From positions 62,001 to 126,000 of the forward strand of contig JAPYMA010002681.1 of NCBI GenBank assembly GCA_035041965.1: a stretch of DNA of 64,000 bases. Reading direction: 5' to 3'. Positions 53,116 to 64,000 of the stretch are shown piece after piece (the stretch's first letter is position 1; every line of letters starts with the position of its first letter). The notes beneath the pieces were generated by a model, which was given only the letters and a program-made list of their open reading frames with translations, was not told the origin of the DNA and did no database searches. A program made the position numbers and the translations under genes. The stretch is from Anisakis pegreffii. Taxonomy: Eukaryota; Nematoda; Chromadorea; Rhabditida; Anisakidae.

Positions 53116-56100
53116 TCACAAAATAACGCCCATTTCATCGTGTTGACAATGCAGTCGAATATCCCTCTCAATCATCGTATCCGATAGACTGATCATTTGA
53201 TCTGGATCAGTGCCTGCGAAATCCATGATCAACGCTCTTGACCAAGCGAATCTCGATTGTGCCGTGTAGAAGATCTGCAACAAAACCTCCCTTATAATCA
53301 CAACGCATCACTCAATTTGCACAATAATCCAAATTTCCCTTCTGTCCACACACAACCCAACAAAGTAATAATAATAACCCAAACGAACCTCATTCACCAA
53401 CTCCTTCTCACCACGATCATTCGCAATCGACAACGCTATCCTCGGCAAGTAATCGTCTGTATAATTCGTTTTCTCGGCCGCTATCTTCAACGCATTCATC
53501 ACACATCGCAATTCGGGTGCACGTTGTTCGTACACAGACATCAACTTCAAATACCTCAACAACTCCAAATAAAATCCACCGTACGCACGACATCTCTGCG
53601 TTATTTCGTCTGAAATGCCATTTCACTATGATTATGACGATGAATCTGCGACAATGAATCCGCTCATTACGATGAACATTCAATCAGTAAACAATGTAAG
53701 CACATCTCAAATTACCTGCATAATATTTCCACGTGATTTTCGATAATTAATATATTTACGTTTGAGATTTGATGTATTTAACAGCTCAAATGCTAAAAAT
53801 AAAACCCAAACAATTCAAAACAAACCTTTCACATCCTCAGCTAACAAACGTCGTAACGGAATGAGATTATGTCCGAATTTATTCTTCTCGATCAGCAATT
53901 TCAGCATCGATATACTTCTCGGATACTGTCTCACGGCTGCATCCAGTCTCGCGATCATTAACTTCGGTGATTGATTCGGATTTGCCGCTACGTATTCGCA
54001 TAAATAGTTGAGAAAATGTTTCTGAAATGACTTTCACTAAAAACACTGAAACTCAAACCTAAGTACACTACCGTCGATAATACGCATTTTCAATAACAAG
54101 AAGTAATAATAATAATAAAAATAAAGTAATAATAATAACAACCTATAAGTTGTAAGTAACCATCTCAAAAAAGCTCTCTCCAAACCACCTATTCTACCAG
54201 ACTCTAACTTTCAAATTTGCTAACAAAAATCGAACAATCGCCAATTTAGACTTAATCACCACACTGCGAAACTCACCGTAAATCGTGGCATTTCACTGAG
54301 ATCGAGCACTTTTTGCAAACTCTCGTACGTTGTACACAAGAAACGATAACGATCCGATGTTGACGCCTTGTGATAGACAAACGCCACCGACAGTGTCGCT
54401 AAAATATCCAACACTGCACCTTCCCAACTGCGAAATCCATTTTTGATCGCTTGATTCAACAGAATATTCAAACGATCCTGAACTTCCACACTCTTATAGA
54501 CCTGCAATTTGTGATCCTAATCAACAATCTATCAACTCTAAAAGTCTCAGCTCATACCATCACTAACTACATTGATCTAATGAAATCTCCTTCGCTGCAC
54601 CTACCTACAATTGTCATTAAGATTAAGATTAAGACTGACACAAACAACCTGCTTGAAGAAGCAGTGAGTGAATACCCTTACCCTTCACAAACGATTCACA
54701 TTTCACAATCGAACCACCACAAAAATTCTATTATCAATTAAGAGAACTGCAACAATAACTCATCAAAGATGTAACTAATGCAAAGCATAACTAACCATTG
54801 GTTTGTCATCATCTGGAAGAGTGCCTCTCAATACAATACTCGCGATCGCATCACACTTCTTCGAATCATCTCCTAACGCGTTCACATAAACCAATGCCAG
54901 TCTCAAGGCTGCCAATCGTTCACTCTCCTCTTTCCTATCCCATATGTTCACACTGCTCACTTTAATGAATGTGCCCAGTGCTTGTGCCTTCTTTTTATCA
55001 CCCACTTCCAAAAGCTAAAACAACAAAACACTTTCATAAGTGAACAACTAAATGATCGCTACTGTTTCTCAGAAATTCCTTATCATTTCAAATTTTCACA
55101 AAAAGACTGTCAACTTTTTCCAAAAACCAATCTCTTTTCTAAAATTCAAAACAACTACGATCGATGCAACATTATCCATTGAACAACTCATCTCGATAGA
55201 TCTACAAAAGCCATCCACTTCAGCTAAATTCAATCAACTCAATTCATAACTCATAACGACTTATGCCTCTCTCTTATCACCAATATCATATTCCTTCTCT
55301 CATGATATCCTTCTTTCCTCGCAGCTTACTTATCAATACCTGATAATACTAATAAATTATATCCTATAATATTATTACAATAACTAACATTCTCAGTATT
55401 ATTTAACATGTAAAGAAATCAAATGACACCTTTTCTGCAAATGTTGCGTAGCACGATAAATTCTCCAGTTCGGTGTTTGGCGTGAAGAAATTCCTGCCGA
55501 ATTCACGAAATCGTTTGAATGTCAACTGCATATTGCTTGCGTCTGGTCTGCGTTTTATGAACGCATACGCACTGAAAACAAATGATCACATCGCTTCAGT
55601 TCACTTCAGTGATTCAATCTAACATTCCCTAACAAATGACTATTTATTTCTTTTATTTTATTCAATCAGCAAATCAAATCAACTCATTACGAGTTTATGC
55701 CTCTCTGTTATTACCAATATCACTGATATCACATTCTTCCTTCGTTGGCATTCTTCTACAAAAGACTATATAAAAGCAAATAATTCACTCACGTTGTGAT
55801 ACGAGAACACTGCAGACGAGTGTTATACTGCGGTAGATTTTGTGCCAATTGCGACAGAACTCTTTGCAGAAACTGATCGAAATCCTTCAGTTTCGAGCAC
55901 ACTGTCGGGATGGGTAATTCCAACTGAAGCATCATGTTCTGTGCACTCGTCGATTCCTTAAAATCCAATTCATCATAATCACAATCAAATGACCAAATAT
56001 TCCCATCATTCCATATTTTTTCAAAGAAACTATCCACTCTCTCCGCAAATCAATCCCTTTCCATTCTTCCTTCTCCACCATCTTCTCTGCTCGACATTAC

Positions 56101-59100
56101 AAGACTGTTTAAAAACATTCACAATAAACATAAATAAACTACTAAAACAAAATGAAACACTAATCCATCAAACAAATCCAAATCATAATCCACTCACCTT
56201 TCCATAAATATCACCACCCAACTCTTCAATAATATCCAAAACCAATTGCACCACAACTTCTTCACTCTCAAAATCGAACAATGCCCCTTCTACATCCGCA
56301 TAACTCACGTACCGTTCAGCATCTGCCTAAAAGTTGATAAACAAATCCTCAAACTCCATCTAAAAATACTCCCATACCTGATCAACACCGCCCACCGAGT
56401 TTATGTCCCTGATCGGTCTCCAGTTCCACTCGGCTCTCAACTTATCTATCTTCACCCACAACGCATTCACTGTAATTGTCAATTCCCTCGGACCTTCTCT
56501 CTTTCGATATGAATCAATCAATTTCTTCTCGGCTGCCTCGTATTCAGCGTATTCCTTTTTGCACTCCTCTTCATCTGTTTCAAACTTTCTCGCCATTAGC
56601 ATCGCTACTGATGAGGACCACCCTAAAAATTCAAGTTGCTATCCATAAATTCACAAAATTATTCATATTTTCACACATACAATCACAAATGTGTTTCATA
56701 TCCATTCAGCTATATTCAAATATACAATCCTCCAATAAATAACTGAACATTTGCACTGAACACATTGAATGAACAACGAATAATAACCCACATAATCCCT
56801 TAATAAATATATTGAAAAATCAAACTTTCCACTCAAAACCCTCCAATATTTTCACAAATTTCCAACCAATACAATGCCACTTCACATGCCAAACACTGCC
56901 TGTTCATCTACCCAATCCAAAACGTTCGCAATACACAACAACGATCAACGAATTCAATAAAACGCAATTACTACTGCTATCATTACATAGTACCATTACC
57001 ATCCTCATGATCCTCAGCAAATCATTTAATTCATTAAATCAACATTTACATCGCTGTCTAATAAAACCATCTTCTCCTCAACAAAACCACGAAAACAACA
57101 CTTAAAAAGCAAAACTCTAGAATCGCACCTGCTCCATTCACATCACCAATCCTCGCGATACCACTATCCCAAAACGCCTCGAAATACTTCTTTCGATCAC
57201 TTGAGCCACACTTTCGTATCTTTTCAGGCATACACAGATTATATTCACATATTGCTTGTAGTGTTGCCACTCCCTGAAACACACTGATTTATTCTCATTA
57301 AATCAACTACCCTAACTACAATAATCATTTTCAAACTCTTCACTGCCACTTTTAAGCGAATAAATAAACATCTTCAATTATATTCATATTACAGTCAAAA
57401 CTAAACAACTTCTAAATTTCAATTAGACAATTCCTTAAACAAAACAAATCTCATCATCCCTTAAATCTGAACAAATCTCAAATTTCGTTTCTTTTCAATA
57501 CGAAACAATCAATGTCCCTTCACTAATTTCAATTCCTCACGTAATTCATTCGCTTGTTTCAAATTCCTTATTCCATCTAAAATCATCTCAGCACTAACCT
57601 TCTCCGTATAACCAGTCTGCATCAATAACTTCACTCGTCTTCGCAGAACCTCCGCACAAAATCGTTCTATTTCCGCTCGTTCCGCTGGTGTCCTCACCTT
57701 CACTTTCGACATACATTCTCGCATCTTCGCCAACTTAATCAAGTCCATTTAAATTCAAATTTCGTACAACCGCTCACACATATTCACCTTCTCCAGACCC
57801 ATTCCTATTCCCCAATAAAAAACTTCTAAACTTCCTATTCAACTAGCCACTCACCTGTTCATTCGGTTTATATCGATTGTCCATCCGCATAAAGTCCAAC
57901 AATCCTAACCACATTTTTGCATTACACTCATAACGATTCTCCAACTGCAAGCAATTCAATCACACATCGTATTCTATTCTATTTCGACGACAGTGATAAT
58001 CTTTTTAAAATTCCACACAAACACATTGCTAAATGCAAATGCTAAGAAGCACTCAATAGGATCAGAATGTTTCAATTATAATAAATCTCCTCAAATCGGA
58101 AGTCTCAACGTTACATGAAATTAGGATATTATAACATTTTCTGAACAAACAAACAAAACAACATACCAAAGAAACAGCACGGTCCAACTCTGCTCTATCC
58201 CATCGATACGAACCAATCCTCACTCGTTCTAATGCCAACTCGAATGATTCCGGATTCGACTCCAATGCCTTCAAATCCATTCATACATACATGCACGCAT
58301 GCACTATACTTTTTATATTCATTCAATAATCTCCTGTCCACTCAACATCTTTCATAAATATTCCACCAATACAATGCTGTCTCCTTCACCTTCAACTTAT
58401 TACGAGAATCAATTATTTTCAGGTTCTTGTATCGAATATTTATCCTTCTGTTTATCACAGTTTCTCAACCTAGAGTCTATGAACTGACCGAACCACTCAG
58501 GGTCCGAGACGGCTCCTAACTTGATCTAGAACTCTTCGCCCTGTTAATCAACAAATTTCAAATACCCTTTCCAAGATTGCCAATTTCCTATCCAAGAGTA
58601 ATCCATCTGTTAAACGCTCGTTCCGTCCTCGACGTCGATTACCCTCACCCGCTTCTGTTCGCTGCAGATGCAATTGATCCTGAAAATCCACCCCAAACTC
58701 TATTTCAATCAAACACACCATCCATTTCACAGTGTCCACTTCCCATGCCTCCGCTTCTGCCTCACCTCATTCTCTTGATGTGAATACCTCTTCGAGCTTT
58801 CTTCAACTGTCTCAAAATCCATTCTGTTCTCTTTATCTAATCCAAATTTACTTCGTTTCAATACACATTTTCGTTTCTTTATCAAAACCCTCAAAAATTA
58901 TATTAATTAAAACATCTCATTTTATTTCGTTCATCAATTCGACCAATTTTATTGCTCTCCTGTTCGTTTACCAATTGACATTTTATAACCAAATAACTAA
59001 TGTAATTCTTATTGTGCATTCCTCACAACACTGTTCATTATATCTACTAGACATATAAGTCAGTTGCTTGCGTTCCTTTCCAGACTGCAATTGCGAAAGA

Positions 59101-61057
59101 ACTCACTTGAACGGCCAGAAATTTGAACCACAGATCGATATTTCTACGATTCTCGCCACGTCCCAGTAATTCGTTGAGTTTCTGACTGCGTTTCTCCAGA
59201 TCAAGTCCTTCCATAACCGATTCATCCAATAGCACATTTTTGACTTGTTCCCGTTCCTGAAACAAACAGGTTCCATGCGCAAAATGAAACTTGAAAACTC
59301 GAAAAATCCTGCACAAAAAAACCCCAAGCATTCAACATTACCAATTCAATAATACAATTAAAAAACAAAAAAAAAGCCAACCGGAAGTTCAGACACATCC
59401 AAAGGTTCTGTCGATAACGGAATCACGTCCATGTCGACTTTTGTCTCAATGCTTCGCCAGTACCGTTCGGGTTGTTCTGACCACGTCCTGCGAACCGCTT
59501 CATCGAAATATCTCACCGCTCTCTTCTCACGTTTCTTTGCTGCTGCCGCTAGCTCCTGTGCAAACACTGCCCTAAAAATAATCTATTTTCAATTTTCACA
59601 AAATACCAATTCCAAATTTGAAAACAAAACTAAAACACAGCAGATCACAATCCAACCAAATTCTTCCACATTACACTGATTACTCAACACAAAAGTGAAA
59701 ATTTTTTTATGAATTGAATGAATTAAAAATTTCCCAGTTTATCACCTAAACCATATGCTTTAAGCAACCAGTTCTAATAAATAATATCACAAGAATAAAA
59801 TAAATATATGTTAATTAGGTTATATTGTTGTCGAATATGCCAACAAGAAAAGATTCTGAAATGAGACTATTGTCTTACCGATTCAGTTGCTCATTTCCTC
59901 CGAGTATTTGACGTGTGTTTATGGTGAATTTGGAGACCTCATATCGATACGCTGAATCGTACATCGAGTTCGCTCGGTCCAACTTTCGATCCAAAATGTA
60001 GAATGTCGATGGCTGATTCGCGATCATTTTCTCCATAAACGACCACTTCATATTGTTCAACTGAAATTCCATCAGCTAACCACTTGCTAAATTTCACATC
60101 TCCTAACAAAAATTATCAACTCTTTGCAAACTTCCAAATGAAAATTATTAATTCGGGTCTAAATTTTGCACTAATTTTCAACATTTCAAAAGGAACTGAA
60201 ATGATATGAAAGAGGTAACGAATACTGGCTTACTGCTTTGGCGTTTGCAAGTTCGCGATCTGTCTTGATTCGTCGATTGGAAGAGTGATTGGACGATGAC
60301 GAGTTACGAGCAGTGCCACTAGAGCTTGACTGGTATGATGCTGAGGAGGACGATTCCGATTCTGATCTCGATCTTGACCTCGATCTTCGTCTTGACTTTT
60401 CTGACGATCTAGATCTGGAGCGGGATCGTGAACTTCGCCGACTTTTTCGATGTTTTCTTCTTTTTCCATGTTTTCGAGAAGCTTTCTTAGAGTGCTTATG
60501 TTTTGTGGTGATTTTCATTGGCTCCAACATTATCTCCTCTTCTGCTCCACTCTCGTCATCATCTGATGAGAATAATGAAACGACCTGAAAATTTGAAAAA
60601 TTTCTAAATGAATCAAAAATTTCTATTGCGAAACGTTACTTATTGAACAAAAAAAATTGAACAATCGAGTTTAGATGAAATTCCTCAAATTGTTCGTTTA
60701 CTTTCTAAAATTTTCACTTACTCTCTGAAAAAACTTAAATTCCTCATTAATCTGACAATGAGTGAAATGAATAACCTTTATTGAATGCTTTGACAATTCA
60801 CGACGTTTCAGTTCTTCACGTTCACGTCGTTTCTTTTCTTTTTGCAGTTGTTTCTTCATTCGCTTGTACTTCTCATCAACTTTTCCCGATGTTGTGCTCT
60901 CCTTTGCGCTTGTCCATTTGAATGAACCATAGGATGAGGTTGTTGCTGCCGGTGCGACTGATGCTGTAACTATTCCACGTTGACCACTTTCTTGTGGCTC
61001 ATCCCTTCCAGCAGGCGCATGTCGCTGCACCTCTTCACTTCTATACGCCGGAAACAT
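53116..61057 (-). CDS. NRDE2: NRDE2, nuclear exosome/RNAi-linked HAT-repeat protein
   Basis: Nineteen exons, minus strand: 61057-60776, 60584-60234, 60060-59879, 59571-59382, 59256-59107, 58679-58566, 58268-58167, 57944-57855, 57733-57599, 57273-57129, 56622-56378, 56326-56198, 55956-55793, 55571-55430, 55014-54796, 54501-54277, 54021-53826, 53609-53389, 53274-53116. Sum 3441 nt, 1146 residues, close to human NRDE2 (1164). Family marks: MFPAYRSEE start, DRKLAILER joined to ALESNPESFELALERVRIG, KYFEAFWDSGIARIGD, EWNWRPIRD, and the C-terminal IFYTAQSRFAWSRALIMDFA. In nematodes NRDE-2 acts with nuclear Argonautes on nascent transcripts; in mammals it binds MTR4 and limits exosome activity. Residues 95-211 (exon 2) form an RS-rich segment. 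The helical part is built of HAT/TPR-like repeats. ATG 61057 is the first ATG after a TTTTTCAG acceptor. Confidence 0.94.
60326..60449 (-). other. RS-rich segment of NRDE2 exon 2
   Basis: Encodes repeated RS/SR dipeptides (RSSRSRSRSRSSEKSRRRSR and then SESESSSS), preceded by a KRRKHRK basic run that could serve as nuclear signal. C. elegans NRDE-2 is also described as having a serine/arginine-rich N-terminus, so this is a shared trait. The opposite strand reads as an Asp/Leu-rich open frame, a mirror of the RS codons and not a gene. Confidence 0.85.
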
Positions 61058-62407
61058 TGCTGCTTGCACTCAATCTACTCCTGAGCACTGCGTAAAGCCT
61101 GAAAAATTTTAATAAAATAATCGGACTTATCAAAGATTATCATTCTCATTTTATCCGTTTGTAAGAGAAATCTATCCATATGCAAACGGATTGAAACAAC
61201 AGAATTAAACATTAAGCGCCGCTAACTATGCTAGATTGAAATGTGGATCAACACGATGAGTTTATAAGAAAACCGCTGATAGTCTGCCACTAATATCTGG
61301 TCGCTCTGATCAGATATAGTCAAGATATAGTTAGTATTTGGGCATAAAACTGAGAAAAAATCACAAAAATGATGGCCAGCTGTGTGCACCACGACAAATC
61401 CACGTTTTTCTAATCCATCTTGGCGAATTGACTCATTTCTCCTTGCGTCTCGCCTATATCCGCAAGAAGTTATAACGCCAATGAAAAGAGCACCACATAC
61501 AAACCGCCCTCTTCTCAAATCATTTGAAAGTGAACTGAGCGAAGAATTTTAAGAGATATTGCGTATTGCATAAAAATCATCAAAATCATATTCAGTTGAA
61601 GCAGCTGGGTTGTGTTCAGATATTTACTTCACTGATATAGTAATACTGAAGACAATATGCGAACAATGCAGTGCTATATGGATTAGCGTTCGAAATAATT
61701 TCAATAAAAATAGATAAACAAAATAAAAATGATTAAAAAAACGAAAATAAATAATAAATAAATAATATAAAAAATTTCACAAAAATACTCCTTAAACAGA
61801 CAACAAACTGAACGTGAAAATAAAATTTACAATTGAAGTAATTCCTAACAGAGATGTTTTGAGTACCTCTAAAGAGGTTCAAACTGCGTTAATCAGCGTT
61901 AAATAGTGACTGCTTAACAAATTTAACATGCGCAATAATAATTACTGTCACATTTACAAAATTAACTTATCTAATTATCATAATCACCGTTAATTAAGTA
62001 AAAAATTACAATTAAAATATAGATAAAATGCCCACGCATCACAACTCGCAGCGTCGCGTCTCGGCTCATTGCCAATAATCGGCCGGCGCACGGCTTCACC
62101 GAATGAAAAGTCCGAAAAGTGAGGGGTCGGCAAAATATTTTAACGATACGATCCCATTATCGATTTTGCGCTCAAAATCGATCAGCACTGAATGATTTTG
62201 GATTTCGATTTCAGGTTGGGTTTATGACCCATTTCTGGATGTTTCTGATAATAGCGATGCCGATTTGGTGGATTCTCGGCAGAATTATAAGCAAAAAACT
62301 GTCAAAATTTTGCACCCAATTTGAAAAACCGCTCGCAGGTTCTCACAACGAAGTGTATGCATTGCATAATTATACACTAATCTTCCCCGTTATCATGCTA
62401 TCCGTGC
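61058..62407. other. Divergent intergenic region between NRDE2 and CK2 beta
   Basis: About 1.35 kb between two head-to-head starts, so it should contain both promoters. A very AT-rich block (about 61680-62030) is followed by a GC-rich stretch at 62040-62100 (with TCGCGTCTCGGC and CGGCCGGCGCACGG), which stands out and may mark the promoter of the plus-strand gene. An open frame at 62119-62415 with a hydrophobic patch looks like chance. Confidence 0.55.
61093..61106 (-). promoter_or_regulatory. Splice acceptor upstream of the NRDE2 start
   Basis: The minus strand reads TTTTTCAG with AG at 61100-61099, 41 bp upstream of the ATG at 61057. It matches the 3' splice consensus of this genome. It is either the acceptor of a 5' UTR intron or a spliced-leader site; no donor is identifiable in the sequence upstream. 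Confidence 0.5.
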
Positions 62408-64000
62408 ATGGATAATGTTGATATTTTGGATGCGGGCTCGAGATCTGGTCCCGTTGAGTTCTGTGAGGTTTCCAGAACTCCAGCTCGAGACACCCGAAAT
62501 AATGAAGAGTCTGTGATGTGCTTTGTTCTCCTCGACTCGACGTCTGAAGTGGGAATTATCCTTTTGTCTCATTCTACTTCAACTTATCAGAGCCTCTTCG
62601 GAGTTTATTCTACCGTCTAAGTCATTTTATTTATAAGTGGAAAGCATTTGATCAATAGGAACTTATCATGAAGAGATGTCATCTTTTGTGCGGTTATTTC
62701 AGTTATCGTTGTTTGCGAGTAATTACTCAAACTTTGCGAAGTTTTTTGTGCCGTTCGGAATGTCCGAAAGTTATGATCGGCGTGCGTGAGCCGATTACTT
62801 TACCGTATAATTGATTTCAGGTGTTCTTCGTGTTTCCGACTGTTTGCTTATTGGCCACTGGTAATTGGTTAGTGGTTAATGAGCGAACAGTCAAACAAAC
62901 GAAGAACCGTGCCCTCTCCCATAACCGAAATATTTTACTTCGTTGAAAGTTTCCATGTAACAGAACAAATGATTTTATTACTCATCTTTATTGATTATAA
63001 ATGTGTTACTACGATCGTTGGAGTGAATAAATAGCTGACAGAGTAGCTGGTGTGACCTGTCTGATCTGAAGTAATCCTGGAATCGATTCCAGGTTGATGA
63101 TGATTATCTTCTGCATAAGGTCAACTTGGCTGGTCTATTCGAACAAGTACCACGTTTCAGTCATGCCTGCGACATGATCTTGGACTTTGAATCAGGCACG
63201 TGTTTGTCGCAAATAACTGCGGTTTTCTCCTGACACATGTGTCTAACTACATGTATTCACCGCTCACTAATTCAGTACAGAGTATCGAGATCTGTTCAGA
63301 AATTGCTCAGCTTCATGCAGTTGATCATTCCTTTGTGTTCGGCGGACCTTATGCTAGAACTACATAAATGAATTATTTCTTTTGACAGTGTAACTATCCA
63401 TCTGTATTCCTCCAATGTGAAAAATTACTGACATTTGCAAATGCACATATAAGCGAATAATATTTCATTTTGTTCGCATTTAATGGGTATTTTCAGAGTG
63501 AAGTATTACTTGAAAAGTACTCAATTTCGTGAAGAAATTTTTGTATGGTTATGATTCATGTGTATTGCACTTATACGTTCAAATCTGTAGAGTCATTATT
63601 GGATTTATTTTTACAGATGCCGAATTGAACACAACCGATTGTAACGCTGAATTGGTGGAGCAGGCAGCGGCAATGTTGTACGGGCTGATTCATGCTCGCT
63701 ACATACTCACCAATCGAGGCATCGAGCAGATGATCGAGAAATGGCAAGCCGGGGATTTTGGCCGCTGTCCGAGAGTGTTTTGCGACTCACAGGATCTTCT
63801 ACCGATTGGTTTCTTATCACAGGTGTTTTTTTGAAAGACCTATTCGGAGTTCTTCTCATCCTTTGAAGGAATAGAGGAGATTTCAATTAGATTTTCGTCA
63901 GATGATGGTTGCTACGGTGATATATTATTCAATTATCAGCTATTCAAATCTAGTGGACTTTTCAAAAAATGCGTTTTTTCGTGCAGGACTGTCGGATATC
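62408..64000 (+). CDS. Casein kinase II regulatory (beta) subunit-like, 5' part; first exon tentative
   Basis: Exons on the plus strand: 62408-62467 (tentative), 63093-63195, 63617-63808 and 63987-64000, the last cut by the window end. Joined frame includes [60 protein letters not shown] and LLPIGLSDI, all characteristic of CK2 beta, the dimeric regulatory subunit of protein kinase CK2. The first cysteine pair of the zinc ribbon lies beyond the window. Exon 2 needs a GC donor (TCAG|GCACGT) to align with the family without a gap. Exon 1 ends in EFCE, as in the family's FFCE, but lacks the usual W-x-x-WFCGLRGNE block. So either the true first exon was missed, or this is a divergent paralogue. 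Confidence 0.85.

Noticed and set aside
60289..60588. Asp/Leu-rich plus-strand open frame
   Set aside because: It is the reverse complement of the RS codons of NRDE2 exon 2.
62119..62415. 98-codon plus-strand frame with a hydrophobic patch before CK2 beta
   Set aside because: A chance TTC/TGG-rich stretch; it does not supply the missing WFCG block of CK2 beta.

Overview
The window is nuclear DNA of a small-intron animal, most likely a nematode. The sequence is AT-rich. Almost every gene is cut into exons of 40-350 bp, and nearly all 3' splice sites read TTTCAG or a close variant, the nematode consensus. A very large secreted apolipophorin-type protein points to a lineage that keeps apolipophorins (a spirurid/filarial or ascarid-like worm, or a clade I worm) rather than Caenorhabditis. 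This placement is inference; genus and species cannot be read from the sequence.

Layout, left to right. (1) 1-4615, minus: 3'-truncated gene for an HD-superfamily phosphohydrolase-like protein (COG4339 type), with a 3.35 kb first intron. (2) 6776-13409, minus: complete 13-exon SLC7 cationic amino acid transporter gene, with a hAT-type MITE in one intron. (3) 17121-47828, minus: a 63-exon gene whose hand-joined reading frame is 9501 nt (3166 codons plus stop), encoding a secreted large lipid transfer protein. Its parts are a signal peptide, vitellogenin/apoB-type lipid-binding N-terminus, long beta-sheet repeat region, helical region, VWD plus C8-like cysteine module, VWA-like domain and cysteine-rich tail. 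(4) 50290-52144, minus: complete 5-exon TVP23 Golgi membrane protein gene. (5) 53116-61057, minus: complete 19-exon NRDE2 gene (1146 codons plus stop) with an RS-rich N-terminus. (6) 62408-64000, plus: 5' part of a casein kinase II beta subunit-like gene, head to head with NRDE2.

I derived exon borders by hand from GT/GC-AG sites, frame continuity and family similarity. In the four complete genes all phases match and the summed lengths divide by three. The six genes are not a pathway. One theme is membrane and lipid traffic (apolipophorin secretion, TVP23 in the Golgi, amino acid uptake by SLC7). NRDE2 acts in nuclear RNA surveillance and CK2 beta in signalling.

The most notable non-coding points are an apparent excess of GC-AG introns (at least four of about 103 hand-counted introns), tandem arrays inside apolipophorin introns that copied a splice acceptor and a splice donor, near-perfect 24-26 bp intronic hairpins, and a dispersed hAT-like MITE with an 8-bp target duplication. 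No CRISPR array, rRNA, bacterial operon or virus-derived gene was seen.
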